Shown here: one piece after another, positions 8,194-17,136 of the stretch
Numbering within the stretch: position 1 is the first letter of the stretch
Layout of the letters: each line of letters starts with the position of its first letter
Source of the DNA: Sphingomonas desiccabilis
Lineage (GTDB): Bacteria > Pseudomonadota > Alphaproteobacteria > Sphingomonadales > Sphingomonadaceae
NCBI RefSeq assembly: GCF_004135605.1
Contig: NZ_SDPT01000001.1
Coordinates: 1,240,001-1,304,000, forward strand
Length of the DNA: 64,000 nucleotides
Reading direction: 5' to 3'
The notes under the pieces: generated by a model
The model's database searches: none
What the model was told of the DNA's origin: nothing
What the model saw: the letters and a program-made list of their open reading frames with translations, nothing else
Program-made: the position numbers and the translations under genes

Positions 8194-10557
8194 ATGACCA
8201 CCACCATCGCAAAGGCGCTGAGAGGCGCTTCCGCGGCGCTGCTTGTGACGACGGCGCTGGTGCCGGGGGCAATGCCCGGCACGATGGCCGCCGTGGCGCA
8301 GGACCGCGCGCCGGCCGCCGAGGCGCTGGTCGACCTGGTCAATCCGCTGATGGGCAGCGATTCCAGCTATGAGCTGTCCTACGGCAACACCTATCCGGCG
8401 GTTGCCGTCCCATGGGGGATGAACTTCTGGACGCCGGTGACGGGCAAGATGGGCAGCGGCTGGGGCTACACCTATTCCGCGCACAAGATTAACGGCATCA
8501 AGCAGACGCACCAGCCCAGCCCCTGGATGAACGACTATGCCGCCTTCGCACTGTTCGCGGAGACGGGTCCGCTGAAGGTCAAGGAGGAGGAGCGCGCCTC
8601 CTGGTTCAGCCACAAGGCGGAGGACAGCCGCCCGTATCGCTACAAGGTCTATCTGGCCGATTACGACGTCACCGCGGAGGTGACGCCAACCGAGCGCGCG
8701 GCACAGTTCCGTTTCACCTTCCCCAAGGCGGATGACGCGCACATCATCCTGGACGCGTACAATGGCGGGTCGATGGTGCAGATCGATCCGGTGAAGCGCC
8801 GAATCACGGGCTATGTCCGCAACAACCACGGCGGCGTGCCGGACAATTTCCACAATTACTTCGTCGCCGAGTTCGACCGCGACTTTACCGTGTCGCGCAC
8901 CTGGGACGACAATGGACAGGTGACTGCGGACCGCACCCGCGAGGGCGACCATGTCGGCGCGGTCGTGAGCTTCAGGACGCGCGCGGGCGAGCAGGTGGGC
9001 GTGAAGGTTGCATCCTCGTTCATCAGCCCGGAACAGGCGGTCCGGAACCTGGAGCGGGAGATCGGCCGCGACAGCTACGACCAGACGGAGGCGAAGGCCA
9101 AGCAGATCTGGGAGAAGGAGCTCCGCCGCGTCCAGGTGAGCGATCCGAACCTCGACAATCGCCGGACCTTCTACTCGGCGCTGTGGCGGATGCTGCAGTT
9201 CCCGCGCATGTTCCACGAGACGGACGCGGCCGGGAAGACCGTCCACTACAGCCCGTATGACGGCAAGGTGCACGATGGCGTGCTCTACACGGACAACGGC
9301 TTCTGGGACACGTGGCGCGCCGTATTCCCGTGGTTCGCGCTCATGTACCCGGAGCGCGACGCAGAGATCATGCAGGGGCTGGTCAACACCTACAAGGAAT
9401 CCGGGTGGCTGCCGGAATGGGCGAGCCCGGGGCATCGCAACGTCATGATCGGCTCCAACTCGGCGAACCTGATTGCCGATGCCTATCTGAACGGGGTGCG
9501 CGGGTTCGACGTGGAAACCTTGTACGAGGCGATGGTCAAGAACGCGACCACCTCGGAAGGACGCCCGACCGACAAGCGCGGGAACGTCGTGAATGCCGTA
9601 GGCCGCGAGGGCGTCGAATATTACAACCGCCTCGGCTACGTGCCCTACGACGTGGGCATCAAGGAGAATGCCGCGCGTTCGCTGGAATATGCGACCGCCG
9701 ACTTCTCGCTGTCGCGACTGGCGCAGGCACTCGGCAAGAGCGAGGATGCCAAGAAATACGCCCAGCAGGCGCAGAATTATCGCAAGCTGTTCGATGCGCA
9801 GAGCGGCTGGATGCGCGGGCGCAACCAGGACGGAAGCTGGTCGACGCCGTTCAACCCGTACAAGTGGGGCGACGCCTTCACCGAAGGCAACTCGGTGCAT
9901 TACAGCTGGTCTGTGATGCAGGACGTGCAGGGCCTGGTGGACCTGATGGGCGGCGACCAGAAGTTCGTCGAGCGGCTCGACTCGGTCTTCACTACGCCGC
10001 CGGTCTTCGATGACAGCTACTACGGCCAAGTCATCCATGAGATCCGCGAAATGCAGATCGTGAACATGGGCCAGTACGCCCATGGCAATCAGCCGATCCA
10101 GCACATGCCGTACCTGTACAACTGGGCAGGTGCTCCTTGGAAGACCCAGCACCACGTGCGCAACGTGCTCACCAAGCTCTATTCCTCGGCACCCGACGGC
10201 TATCCCGGTGACGAGGACAATGGCCAGACTTCGGCCTGGTATGTATTCTCGGCAATGGGCTTCTATCCGGTGACGCCCGCAGTCGGCGAATATGCCATCG
10301 GGAGCCCGCTGTTCCGCACGGTTCGCCTGACGATGCCGAACGGCAAGGTGCTGACGATCGACGCGGTGAACAACAGCGCCGAGAACGTCTACATCCAGTC
10401 GGCGACCTTCAACGGCAAGAAGTACGACAAGTCATGGCTGTCGCGTGAGGCGTTGCAGCAGGGCGGCACCCTGCGCTTCGTGATGGGGTCTAAGCCGAAC
10501 AAGGCTTGGGCGAGCAGCAAGGGGGCTGCTCCCTTCTCCATGAGCGCGCCGAAATAA
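8194..10557 (+). CDS. GH92 alpha-mannosidase A (non-standard acid position)
   Basis: A 787-residue secreted enzyme with an N-terminal signal peptide and the full GH92 layout. The N-terminal beta-sandwich begins VNPLMGSDSSYELSYGNTYP, and an (alpha/alpha)6 catalytic domain follows. Conserved blocks include AHGNQPIQHMPYLYNWAG near 630 and GDEDNGQTSAW near 672, with the calcium-linked base aspartates. GH92 enzymes are inverting, calcium-dependent exo-alpha-mannosidases. Where family members usually have the acid glutamate (GNET/VETG before M-I-G), this protein has PGHRNVMIG with His near residue 414. The linkage or substrate may therefore differ from classical alpha-1,2/1,3-mannosidases. It is followed 16 bases later by the GH125 gene. 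RBS GGGGAGAG precedes the ATG. Confidence 0.92.
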   Translation: MTTTIAKALRGASAALLVTTALVPGAMPGTMAAVAQDRAPAAEALVDLVNPLMGSDSSYELSYGNTYPAVAVPWGMNFWTPVTGKMGSGWGYTYSAHKINGIKQTHQPSPWMNDYAAFALFAETGPLKVKEEERASWFSHKAEDSRPYRYKVYLADYDVTAEVTPTERAAQFRFTFPKADDAHIILDAYNGGSMVQIDPVKRRITGYVRNNHGGVPDNFHNYFVAEFDRDFTVSRTWDDNGQVTADRTREGDHVGAVVSFRTRAGEQVGVKVASSFISPEQAVRNLEREIGRDSYDQTEAKAKQIWEKELRRVQVSDPNLDNRRTFYSALWRMLQFPRMFHETDAAGKTVHYSPYDGKVHDGVLYTDNGFWDTWRAVFPWFALMYPERDAEIMQGLVNTYKESGWLPEWASPGHRNVMIGSNSANLIADAYLNGVRGFDVETLYEAMVKNATTSEGRPTDKRGNVVNAVGREGVEYYNRLGYVPYDVGIKENAARSLEYATADFSLSRLAQALGKSEDAKKYAQQAQNYRKLFDAQSGWMRGRNQDGSWSTPFNPYKWGDAFTEGNSVHYSWSVMQDVQGLVDLMGGDQKFVERLDSVFTTPPVFDDSYYGQVIHEIREMQIVNMGQYAHGNQPIQHMPYLYNWAGAPWKTQHHVRNVLTKLYSSAPDGYPGDEDNGQTSAWYVFSAMGFYPVTPAVGEYAIGSPLFRTVRLTMPNGKVLTIDAVNNSAENVYIQSATFNGKKYDKSWLSREALQQGGTLRFVMGSKPNKAWASSKGAAPFSMSAPK

Positions 10558-10573
10558 GAGAATGAGAGAGGAT

Positions 10574-12010
10574 ATGCAGATGAACCTGGGCCGACGCGAC
10601 GTGATGATAGGCGCCGGAGCAATGGCGCTCACCGCTGCCGTTCCGGCGGGGGCGCAGGGCACGAAGTTCATGAGCAAGCGGCCGCCGCGCGCGCAGCGCC
10701 GCTTCGTGAGCACCGCCGTGGAGGCGGAGATCCGCCGGGTGAAGGCGAAGATCGCGGACCCGGAAATCGCCTGGCTGTTCGAGAACTGCTACCCCAACAC
10801 GCTCGACACCACGGTTCAGACCGGGGTGGTGGACGGCAAGCCCGACACCTTTGTCATCACCGGCGACATCGACGCGATGTGGCTGCGCGACAGCTCGGCA
10901 CAGCTTCAGACCTATGTGCATCTGGCTAACAAGGATGCCGGGCTGCGCCGGATGTTCGTGGGCGCCATCCAGCGCCAGGCGCGCTGCATCCTGGTCGATC
11001 CGTACGCCAACGCCTTCATGCGCGACACGACGGCGACGTCGAACCTGGGCGCACGCGACGACATCACGGAGATGAAGCCGGGCGTTGCGGAGCGGAAGTG
11101 GGAGATCGACTCCCTTTGCTATCCGATGCGCTTTGCCCAGTCCTATTGGGCGGTCACCCGCGACAAGACGCCGTTCGATGACTTCTGGGCACGCGGCATG
11201 ATGAAGGCGGTCGCGACCCTCAAGGAGCAGCAGCGGCTGGAGGGGCCGGGACCCTACCGCTTCCAGCGGAACCACCCGTCGCCGACCGAGACGCTGATGT
11301 TCGACGGCTATGGCGCGCCGACGCGGAAGGTCGGGCTGATCCACTCCGGCTTCCGCCCGTCCGACGACGCCTGCGTCTTTCCGTTTCTGATCCCGTCCAA
11401 CCTGTTCGCGGTGTCCGCGCTGACCATGCTGGCGACGGTGCTGAAGGAGGCCCGCGGTGATGCCGCCGCTGCCGCCGAATGCCTGGCGCTGGCGTCGAGC
11501 GTGCGCCAGGCGCTCGACCAGCACGGTAAGATGTCGGACGGAGAGGGTAGCGAGGTCTGGGCGTTCGAAGTCAACGGCTTCGGCGACGCGATCTTCATGG
11601 ACGACGCGAACGTTCCGAGCCTGTCGGCGCTGCCGCTGCTGGGTGCCGCCGATCGCAACGATCCTCTGTTCCGGCGCACGGCAAAGCTCGCCTGGAGCCC
11701 CCGCAACCCGTATTTCTTCGAGGGTACGGCGGCCAAGGGCATCGGCGGGCCGCACATCGGCATGGACATGATCTGGCCGATGTCGATCATTACCCACGCC
11801 TTCAACAGCGACAACGACGCCGAGATCCGCCAGTGCCTGCAGTGGCTGAAGACCACGCACGGCGGCACCGGCTTCATGCACGAGAGCTTCCACAAGGACG
11901 ATCCGACGAAGTTCACCCGCACCTGGTTCGCCTGGGTCAACGGACTGTTCGGGGACCTGATCCTGGACCTGGAGCGCCGCAAGCCTGCGCTTCTAGCCAG
12001 CCGCTACTGA
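10574..12010 (+). CDS. GH125 exo-alpha-1,6-mannosidase, Tat-exported
   Basis: A 478-residue enzyme of GH125, a metal-independent inverting family specific for terminal alpha-1,6-mannose. Characteristic blocks are TGDIDAMWLRDSSAQ near residue 100, EIDSLCYP with the likely acid Asp near 179, and MHESFHKDD with the likely base Glu near 437. The N-terminus has a twin-arginine motif (GRRDVMIGAG) followed by a hydrophobic stretch ending AQG, so a Tat export signal is likely. ATGs at 10562, 10574 and 10580 are in frame; I chose 10574 because GAGAGAGG lies just upstream. It sits between two GH92 genes in one operon, a pairing that fits debranching plus backbone trimming of alpha-mannan or N-glycans. 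Confidence 0.92.
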   Translation: MQMNLGRRDVMIGAGAMALTAAVPAGAQGTKFMSKRPPRAQRRFVSTAVEAEIRRVKAKIADPEIAWLFENCYPNTLDTTVQTGVVDGKPDTFVITGDIDAMWLRDSSAQLQTYVHLANKDAGLRRMFVGAIQRQARCILVDPYANAFMRDTTATSNLGARDDITEMKPGVAERKWEIDSLCYPMRFAQSYWAVTRDKTPFDDFWARGMMKAVATLKEQQRLEGPGPYRFQRNHPSPTETLMFDGYGAPTRKVGLIHSGFRPSDDACVFPFLIPSNLFAVSALTMLATVLKEARGDAAAAAECLALASSVRQALDQHGKMSDGEGSEVWAFEVNGFGDAIFMDDANVPSLSALPLLGAADRNDPLFRRTAKLAWSPRNPYFFEGTAAKGIGGPHIGMDMIWPMSIITHAFNSDNDAEIRQCLQWLKTTHGGTGFMHESFHKDDPTKFTRTWFAWVNGLFGDLILDLERRKPALLASRY

Positions 12011-12028
12011 CCCCCTGAGGAACTTGTC

Positions 12029-14356
12029 ATGATCGTTACCAGTCGCCGGAAGATGCTTGCCGGCAGTGGCCTCGCCGCATTGGGCGGCGCGGTGCCGGGC
12101 GTCGGCTGGGCACAGGCGCCCGCTGCCGGCAAGGCGGATGTGTTCGTCGGCACCGGGGGGCACGGCCATACCTTTCCGGGCGCGTCGCTGCCGTTCGGGA
12201 TGGCGCAGCTGAGCCCGGACACCGACAACTCCCGCTGGGACGCGTGCTCGGGCTACCACCGGACCGATGGCTCGATCATGGGGTTCAGCCACACGCACCT
12301 GTCGGGCACCGGCATCGGCGACATGCTCGACGTTCTGGTGGTGCCGACCCGGGGTCCGCTCAAGCTCAAGCCGGGCAAGCTCGGCGATGCGGACCTCGGC
12401 TATCGGCAGCGCTTCTCCGATGAATATGCGGAGCCCGGCTATTATCGGGTTCGCCTCGAATCCGGGGTGCTGAGCGAGCTCACGGTGACCGAGCGGTGCG
12501 GCATCGGCCGCCATCGCTTCCCGGCGGGGCCGGGGCATATCCTCGTCGACTTCACGCACATGATCCTCGACGTCTGGGATAAGGGGGTCCTGCTCGAGAA
12601 TGCGTCGCTCGCCTGGGGTGCCGACGGCGTGCTGACCGGCAGCCGTCAGGTGAACCGGTGGGCCAAGGGACGGCACATCCACTTCGCGATGCAGTTGTCC
12701 CGCAAGCCGGACCGCATCGAGTTCTTTGGGGACGATGACAAGCCGGCGCCCAAGGGTGCGAGCGGCGTCACGGGCGGCAAGCTCAAGGTCGCGCTGTTCT
12801 TCGACGATGCCGGCGGCGAGCCGATCCTGATCAAGACCGGCCTTTCGGCGGTGGCGCAGGAGGGCGCGCGGGCGGCGCTGGCGGCCGAGGTCCCCGGCTG
12901 GGACTTCGACGGCATCTGCGCCAAGGCGCGCCAGACCTGGGCGAACGAACTGCAGCGCGTGCGGGTGAAGGGCGGCACCGAGGCGCAGCGCACGATCCTG
13001 ACGAGCGCGCTCTACCATGCGTTTCTGGCGCCTACGCTCTTCACGGATCGCGACGGCCGCTATGTCGGCCTCGACCGGGAGGTGCACCAGACCACCGCGG
13101 ACTCGCCGGCGTTCAGCACCTACTCGCTCTGGGACACCTATCGCGCGCTTCACCCGTTGATGACGCTGGTTCAGCCGGAACGCGCTGAAATGTTCACCCG
13201 CGACCTGATCCGGCAGACCGCCGAGAGCCCCTATGGCCCGCCGGTATGGCCGCTCCAGGGGGTAGAGACCGGCTGCATGATCGGCTGGCACTCGGTTTCG
13301 GTGATGGCCGAGGCGAAGGTGAAGGGGATCGAGGCGGACTATGCGGCTGCTTGGCCGAACATCCGTCGGCGGGCGTTCGACCCCAGCTTCAAGGACAGCG
13401 ACGCTTCGCTTGGCCGCGAGCATTACTATCAGCTCGGCTATATTCCGGCCGACAAGGTTTGGGAGTCGGTCAGCCGCACGCAGGAATATGCGTACGACGA
13501 CTGGGCGATGGCGGTTCTTGCCGAGGCGGCGGGCGCGGCCGAGGATGCCACGGCCCTGCGTGCGCGGAGCCGCAACTACCGCAACGTGCTGGACGCCTCG
13601 ATCGGGTTTGCCCGGCCGAAGTTCTCCGACGGAAAGTGGTGGGAGGCATACGACCCCGTCCAGATCGGGCACATGCCCAAACCGTGGTGGCGGGATTATA
13701 CCGAGGCGAACGGCTGGCAGGCGACGTTCCTGAACCAGCACGACGTCTATGGCTTGATCGAGCATGTCGGCGGAGATGCGGCGTTCGAGAAGAAGCTCGA
13801 CAGCTTCTTCAACGCGCCTTCCACCCTGCCGGACAACGCGCCGCCCGACATTTCCGGATTGGTCGGGCAATATGCCCATGGCAACGAGCCGACGCACCAC
13901 GCCGCCTATCTCTACGCCTTTGCAGGCGCGCCGTGGAAGACCCAGGCGATGGTGCGCCGGCTGCTGACCGAGATGTACAAGGACGATCCGGACGGCGTCA
14001 TCGGCAACGACGACTGCGGCCAGATGAGCGCATGGTTCGTGTTCAGTGCGCTCGGCTTCTATCCGGTCGACCCGGTGAGTGCCCTCTACGTGTTCGGCTC
14101 GCCCCTGTTCGACGAGGCGGAAGTTTCGGTCGGAGAGGGCCGGACGCTGCGGGTGCGGGCGACCGGCAACGCGCCGGGGAACCCCTATGTCCAGTCGGTG
14201 CGCTGGAACGGCAAGCGCTGGAGCCGCAACTGGATCTCGCACGCTGAGTTGCAGAAGGGCGGCAGCCTGGAGTTCGAGATGGGGCCGAGGCCCTCGCGGT
14301 TCGGGACCGCCAAAGCCGATCGGCCGCCCTCCTTCGGACGCACCGCTGCCGGATAA
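12029..14356 (+). CDS. GH92 alpha-mannosidase B (canonical catalytic acid)
   Basis: A 775-residue GH92 enzyme. The N-terminus has a twin-arginine motif (SRRKMLAGSG) and a hydrophobic run ending at GWAQA, indicating Tat export. GH92 blocks include VGTGGHGHTFPGASLPFGM, GVETGCMIG with the expected catalytic acid Glu near residue 413, YAHGNEPTHHAAYLYAFAG, and GNDDCGQMSAW with the base aspartates near 661-662. Of the three GH92 proteins here it is the only one with the standard acid and therefore the best candidate for an ordinary alpha-1,2- or alpha-1,3-mannosidase. It starts 18 bases after GH125 and ends in the stem-loop at 14355-14392. Confidence 0.92.
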   Translation: MIVTSRRKMLAGSGLAALGGAVPGVGWAQAPAAGKADVFVGTGGHGHTFPGASLPFGMAQLSPDTDNSRWDACSGYHRTDGSIMGFSHTHLSGTGIGDMLDVLVVPTRGPLKLKPGKLGDADLGYRQRFSDEYAEPGYYRVRLESGVLSELTVTERCGIGRHRFPAGPGHILVDFTHMILDVWDKGVLLENASLAWGADGVLTGSRQVNRWAKGRHIHFAMQLSRKPDRIEFFGDDDKPAPKGASGVTGGKLKVALFFDDAGGEPILIKTGLSAVAQEGARAALAAEVPGWDFDGICAKARQTWANELQRVRVKGGTEAQRTILTSALYHAFLAPTLFTDRDGRYVGLDREVHQTTADSPAFSTYSLWDTYRALHPLMTLVQPERAEMFTRDLIRQTAESPYGPPVWPLQGVETGCMIGWHSVSVMAEAKVKGIEADYAAAWPNIRRRAFDPSFKDSDASLGREHYYQLGYIPADKVWESVSRTQEYAYDDWAMAVLAEAAGAAEDATALRARSRNYRNVLDASIGFARPKFSDGKWWEAYDPVQIGHMPKPWWRDYTEANGWQATFLNQHDVYGLIEHVGGDAAFEKKLDSFFNAPSTLPDNAPPDISGLVGQYAHGNEPTHHAAYLYAFAGAPWKTQAMVRRLLTEMYKDDPDGVIGNDDCGQMSAWFVFSALGFYPVDPVSALYVFGSPLFDEAEVSVGEGRTLRVRATGNAPGNPYVQSVRWNGKRWSRNWISHAELQKGGSLEFEMGPRPSRFGTAKADRPPSFGRTAAG

Positions 14357-14392
14357 AAAAGGCCCCGGAAGATGCGATGGCATCTTCCGGGG
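14355..14392 (-). terminator. Terminator between convergent GH92 genes
   Basis: A perfect 13-bp stem, CCCCGGAAGATGC/GCATCTTCCGGGG (14363-14375 and 14380-14392), has a GATG loop. Six A on the plus strand at 14355-14360 give a U-tract for minus-strand transcripts. It is therefore a good terminator for the GH92 gene at 14438-16807 and may act weakly in the other direction. It touches the stop codon of the plus-strand GH92. Confidence 0.85.
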
Positions 14393-14437
14393 TAATGTTG
14401 CCGCTGGGCAGAGGGGAGGGGGCCAGCGGAACCTGGT

Positions 14438-16807
14438 TCAGGGAGCCGAACTCATCGACGGGGGCACGTCGGCGGGGCCGCTGCCCCACTTCGGGTTCGG
14501 CCGTGCGCCCATGGTGAGGACGAGCGTCGCCCCATCCTTCACATCGGCATGGCGAAACCACGGCTTCGTCCAGGTACGTCCGTTCAGGGTCGCCGACTGG
14601 ATGTAGAGGTTGGTGGCCGAGTTGTTGCGCGCCACGATCTCCAATGCCTTGCCGTTGCCCATCTGCAGCTTCACGCTGTCGAAGAGAGGGCTCGACAGGA
14701 TGTACACGTCGCTTGACGGATCGACCGGATAGAAGCCCATCGCCGTCAGCGCGTACCAGGAGGACGTCGCGCCCTGGTCGTCCATCCCGGCATAGCCATA
14801 GCCGGAGGCATCGCTGCCGTAGAGCGTGTCGAGGATGCGCCGGGACAGCGCCTGGGTCTTCCAGGGCTGGCCGCTCCAGGCGTAGAGGAACGGTGCCTGC
14901 TGGTCCGGCTGGTTGCCGTGGACGTACTGGCCGACCATCCCTGTGCAGTCGCGGCAGATCCCCTTCGGTGTGTAGGGCGTGCTGAAGAACTGATCGAGCT
15001 TGGCGTTGAACGCGTCGCGTCCTCCCAGCAGGTCGGAGAGACCCTGCACGTCATGCGGCACAAGCCACAGCGTCGACCAGCCGGACGCCTCCTTCATCAT
15101 GAAGTTATAGTAGGGCTCCTGCGGGTCGAACGGCGCGATCCAGGAACCGTCGGCGGTGCGGCCGCGCATGAAGCCCGTCGTGCGATCGAAGACGTTGCGG
15201 TAATTGGCGGCACGCGTGCGGAACAGCCGGGCATCGTCCGGGTGCCCGAGCATTTCGGCCAGTTCGGCCATCGCGTGATCGTCCCAGGCATATTCCAGGG
15301 TCTTGGCGGTGCCTGCCTTGCCGCCCGAATAGGGAGGGCTGGGATTCTCCTCCGGCACGATGTCGGAGATCCAGCCGTTCTTCTGATACTCGGCCAGGTA
15401 ACCACGGGGGCCCTTGGGGTCCGTGGCGTTGCGGCGGAGGAACTCATAGGCGGCCGCATAGTCGAACGGGATGCCCCGCCGCGCCGCACCGAGGTACAGG
15501 AACACGGCGTTGTCGCCATGGAAGGAGGTGTTCATGAACCCGCGCTCGCGGGCCATGTCGAGCTCGGACTGCATGATGTCGCGTACGACTTCCGGCTCGA
15601 GCAGCTCCAGCAGCACGATCTGGTTCCTGCCCGTGTCCCAGAAGGGCACCGGACCGTATCGATCGTAAGTCGCCGTCTGCATCCTGCCTTTGCTGTCGGC
15701 GAAATTCTCGCCCTTCCGCGCCATCAGGCGCGGGCTCGCAAAGGACTGGAACAGCGTGGAGTAGAAGAGCATCCGCTGCTTGGGTGTGCCGCCGGTTACC
15801 TGGACCTTGTTCAGCAGCCGGCCCCAGGCCTCCCGTGCCTGCGCACGCATGCTGTCGAAGTCCCAGCCCACGTTCTCGGCACGCAGGCGCCGCTCGGCGT
15901 CGGCGTAGCTGGGCCCATGGGCCATCCGAACCAGGATCGGGGCATCCGCACGCGCCGTGAAATCCAGGTATGTGCCGGCATAGCTGCCCTCGATCCGGCG
16001 GGCATCGGGCACCACGTCCTTGTCGCCGATCCCATAGCCCCGGTTGTCGCCAGCGGACTTCCGGAAGGTGCCGAACCGGGAGAAGGGGTGGGAAAACTCC
16101 GCGACGAAATAGCGTCCGTCCGGAGCGTCGTGATCACCGCGCCGGGCAGCGATGCCGCGAACCATACGGTCGCCGACGATCTCCACCTCACCGCCTCGCA
16201 ACGGGAGGTTGAGGATGATGTGGGCGCGATCCGTGGTCGGAAAGGTGAACCGCATCAAGCTGGTCCATTGGCTGGCGGTCAGCTCCGCGCGCGTTCGGAA
16301 ACTGTCGAGGTAGACCGAGTAATAGCCCGGCGCAGCGACTTCCTTGGCCTTGTCATAGGAGGACTGGGTGTAGACGGGGGGAACGGTCCAGTCGCCGACG
16401 ATTGGCATCAGGATCGGCTGGGCGCCGCCCCCGTAGGTGGCGCCGCCACCCCCGGTGAACCCGACCATGGTGGGGTTCGGGTAATAATAAGGGGTCGCGA
16501 CACCGGTGGGATAGGTGTGTTCGATATTGACGTTGACCGGCGCTGCCTCGACGGCGCCGTGCGGAAGGCGCGCACCTGGGGAGGTGATCCCGGAATATAG
16601 CGGCTCGCCGGGGGGCGGGGCGTTCCCGATCAGCTCCTTGCGATCCAGCGGGGCGGTGCCAACGAGGGGATTGGCCTCGTCCACCGGCTCGCGTCCGTTC
16701 GAATGTGCGATCGCAGCCACGTCGCCGCCGATCAGCATCGCGGCAGTCGCCAGGAGGCTGCGGCCGAGTTTTCCGCGCCAGACGGATGACGAAGTTCGGA
16801 CGCGCAT
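14438..16807 (-). CDS. GH92 alpha-mannosidase-like protein C, divergent subfamily
   Basis: A 789-residue secreted GH92-like protein with a signal peptide (WRGKLGRSLLATAAMLIGG). The fold marks are present: VNPLVGT-like start (ANPLVGTAPL), QYVHGNQPDQQAPFLYAWSG near 620, and YAGMDDQGATSSW with the base aspartates near 675-676. The acid region reads SFHGDNAVF, with Gly at the usual Glu position and Asp432 next to it. The N-terminal domain also has a glycine-rich insert (GGGGATYGGGAQ) absent from the other two. The ATG at 16807 has GGGGAGG upstream. It is transcribed toward GH92 B and away from the second TonB receptor. Its promoter region carries the same 13-mer as the first TonB receptor promoter. 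The family assignment is solid; the linkage is unknown. Confidence 0.88.
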   Translation of the reverse strand: MRVRTSSSVWRGKLGRSLLATAAMLIGGDVAAIAHSNGREPVDEANPLVGTAPLDRKELIGNAPPPGEPLYSGITSPGARLPHGAVEAAPVNVNIEHTYPTGVATPYYYPNPTMVGFTGGGGATYGGGAQPILMPIVGDWTVPPVYTQSSYDKAKEVAAPGYYSVYLDSFRTRAELTASQWTSLMRFTFPTTDRAHIILNLPLRGGEVEIVGDRMVRGIAARRGDHDAPDGRYFVAEFSHPFSRFGTFRKSAGDNRGYGIGDKDVVPDARRIEGSYAGTYLDFTARADAPILVRMAHGPSYADAERRLRAENVGWDFDSMRAQAREAWGRLLNKVQVTGGTPKQRMLFYSTLFQSFASPRLMARKGENFADSKGRMQTATYDRYGPVPFWDTGRNQIVLLELLEPEVVRDIMQSELDMARERGFMNTSFHGDNAVFLYLGAARRGIPFDYAAAYEFLRRNATDPKGPRGYLAEYQKNGWISDIVPEENPSPPYSGGKAGTAKTLEYAWDDHAMAELAEMLGHPDDARLFRTRAANYRNVFDRTTGFMRGRTADGSWIAPFDPQEPYYNFMMKEASGWSTLWLVPHDVQGLSDLLGGRDAFNAKLDQFFSTPYTPKGICRDCTGMVGQYVHGNQPDQQAPFLYAWSGQPWKTQALSRRILDTLYGSDASGYGYAGMDDQGATSSWYALTAMGFYPVDPSSDVYILSSPLFDSVKLQMGNGKALEIVARNNSATNLYIQSATLNGRTWTKPWFRHADVKDGATLVLTMGARPNPKWGSGPADVPPSMSSAP

Positions 16808-16893
16808 GGAAACCTCCCCGTTTCGGCATTCTCGCAATCGGGACGGCCGTGTTCGGCTTCAAAAAGGCCCGACCGGAGCAGCGTCCATTAAAT

Positions 16894-16922
16894 AAAACAT
16901 ATTGTCAAATAATTCTGGTCAA
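16894..16922 (-). promoter_or_regulatory. Promoter and operator-like 13-mer of GH92 C
   Basis: Read on the minus strand, TTGACC (16922-16917) is followed after 17 bases by TGTTTT (16899-16894). The spacer and -10 contain ATTTGACAATATG (16910-16898), which matches 3741-3753 at 11 of 13 positions. The segment is much more AT-rich than its surroundings. It lies in the 329-base divergent gap between GH92 C and the second TonB receptor; the rest of that gap shows no gene. Confidence 0.45.
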
Positions 16923-17136
16923 CCTCTGAAATCCCGTCATCGCTCTGGGAATTCAAAGAAAAGCTTGCGGGTTCGATAGCAGGTATCGCGCCACCGCGCC
17001 GCCAGACGGGTCTAGGGACACCACTCGCAGGGCCGCCCAACGGAGAGGCCCCGCTGGGTGCCTCTTTGCTCCACGAGAGGTGCCTCCGCATCGTGTCACC
17101 CGGCCTGTCGGCGCGGTGATCAACAAAGGGGTTCCC

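Noticed and set aside
8146..14383. Long minus-strand open frames across the glycosidase genes
   Set aside because: They are antisense to intact GH92, GH125 and GH43 genes with clear motifs, are Arg/His/Ala-rich, and have no domains. High GC makes antisense frames open.
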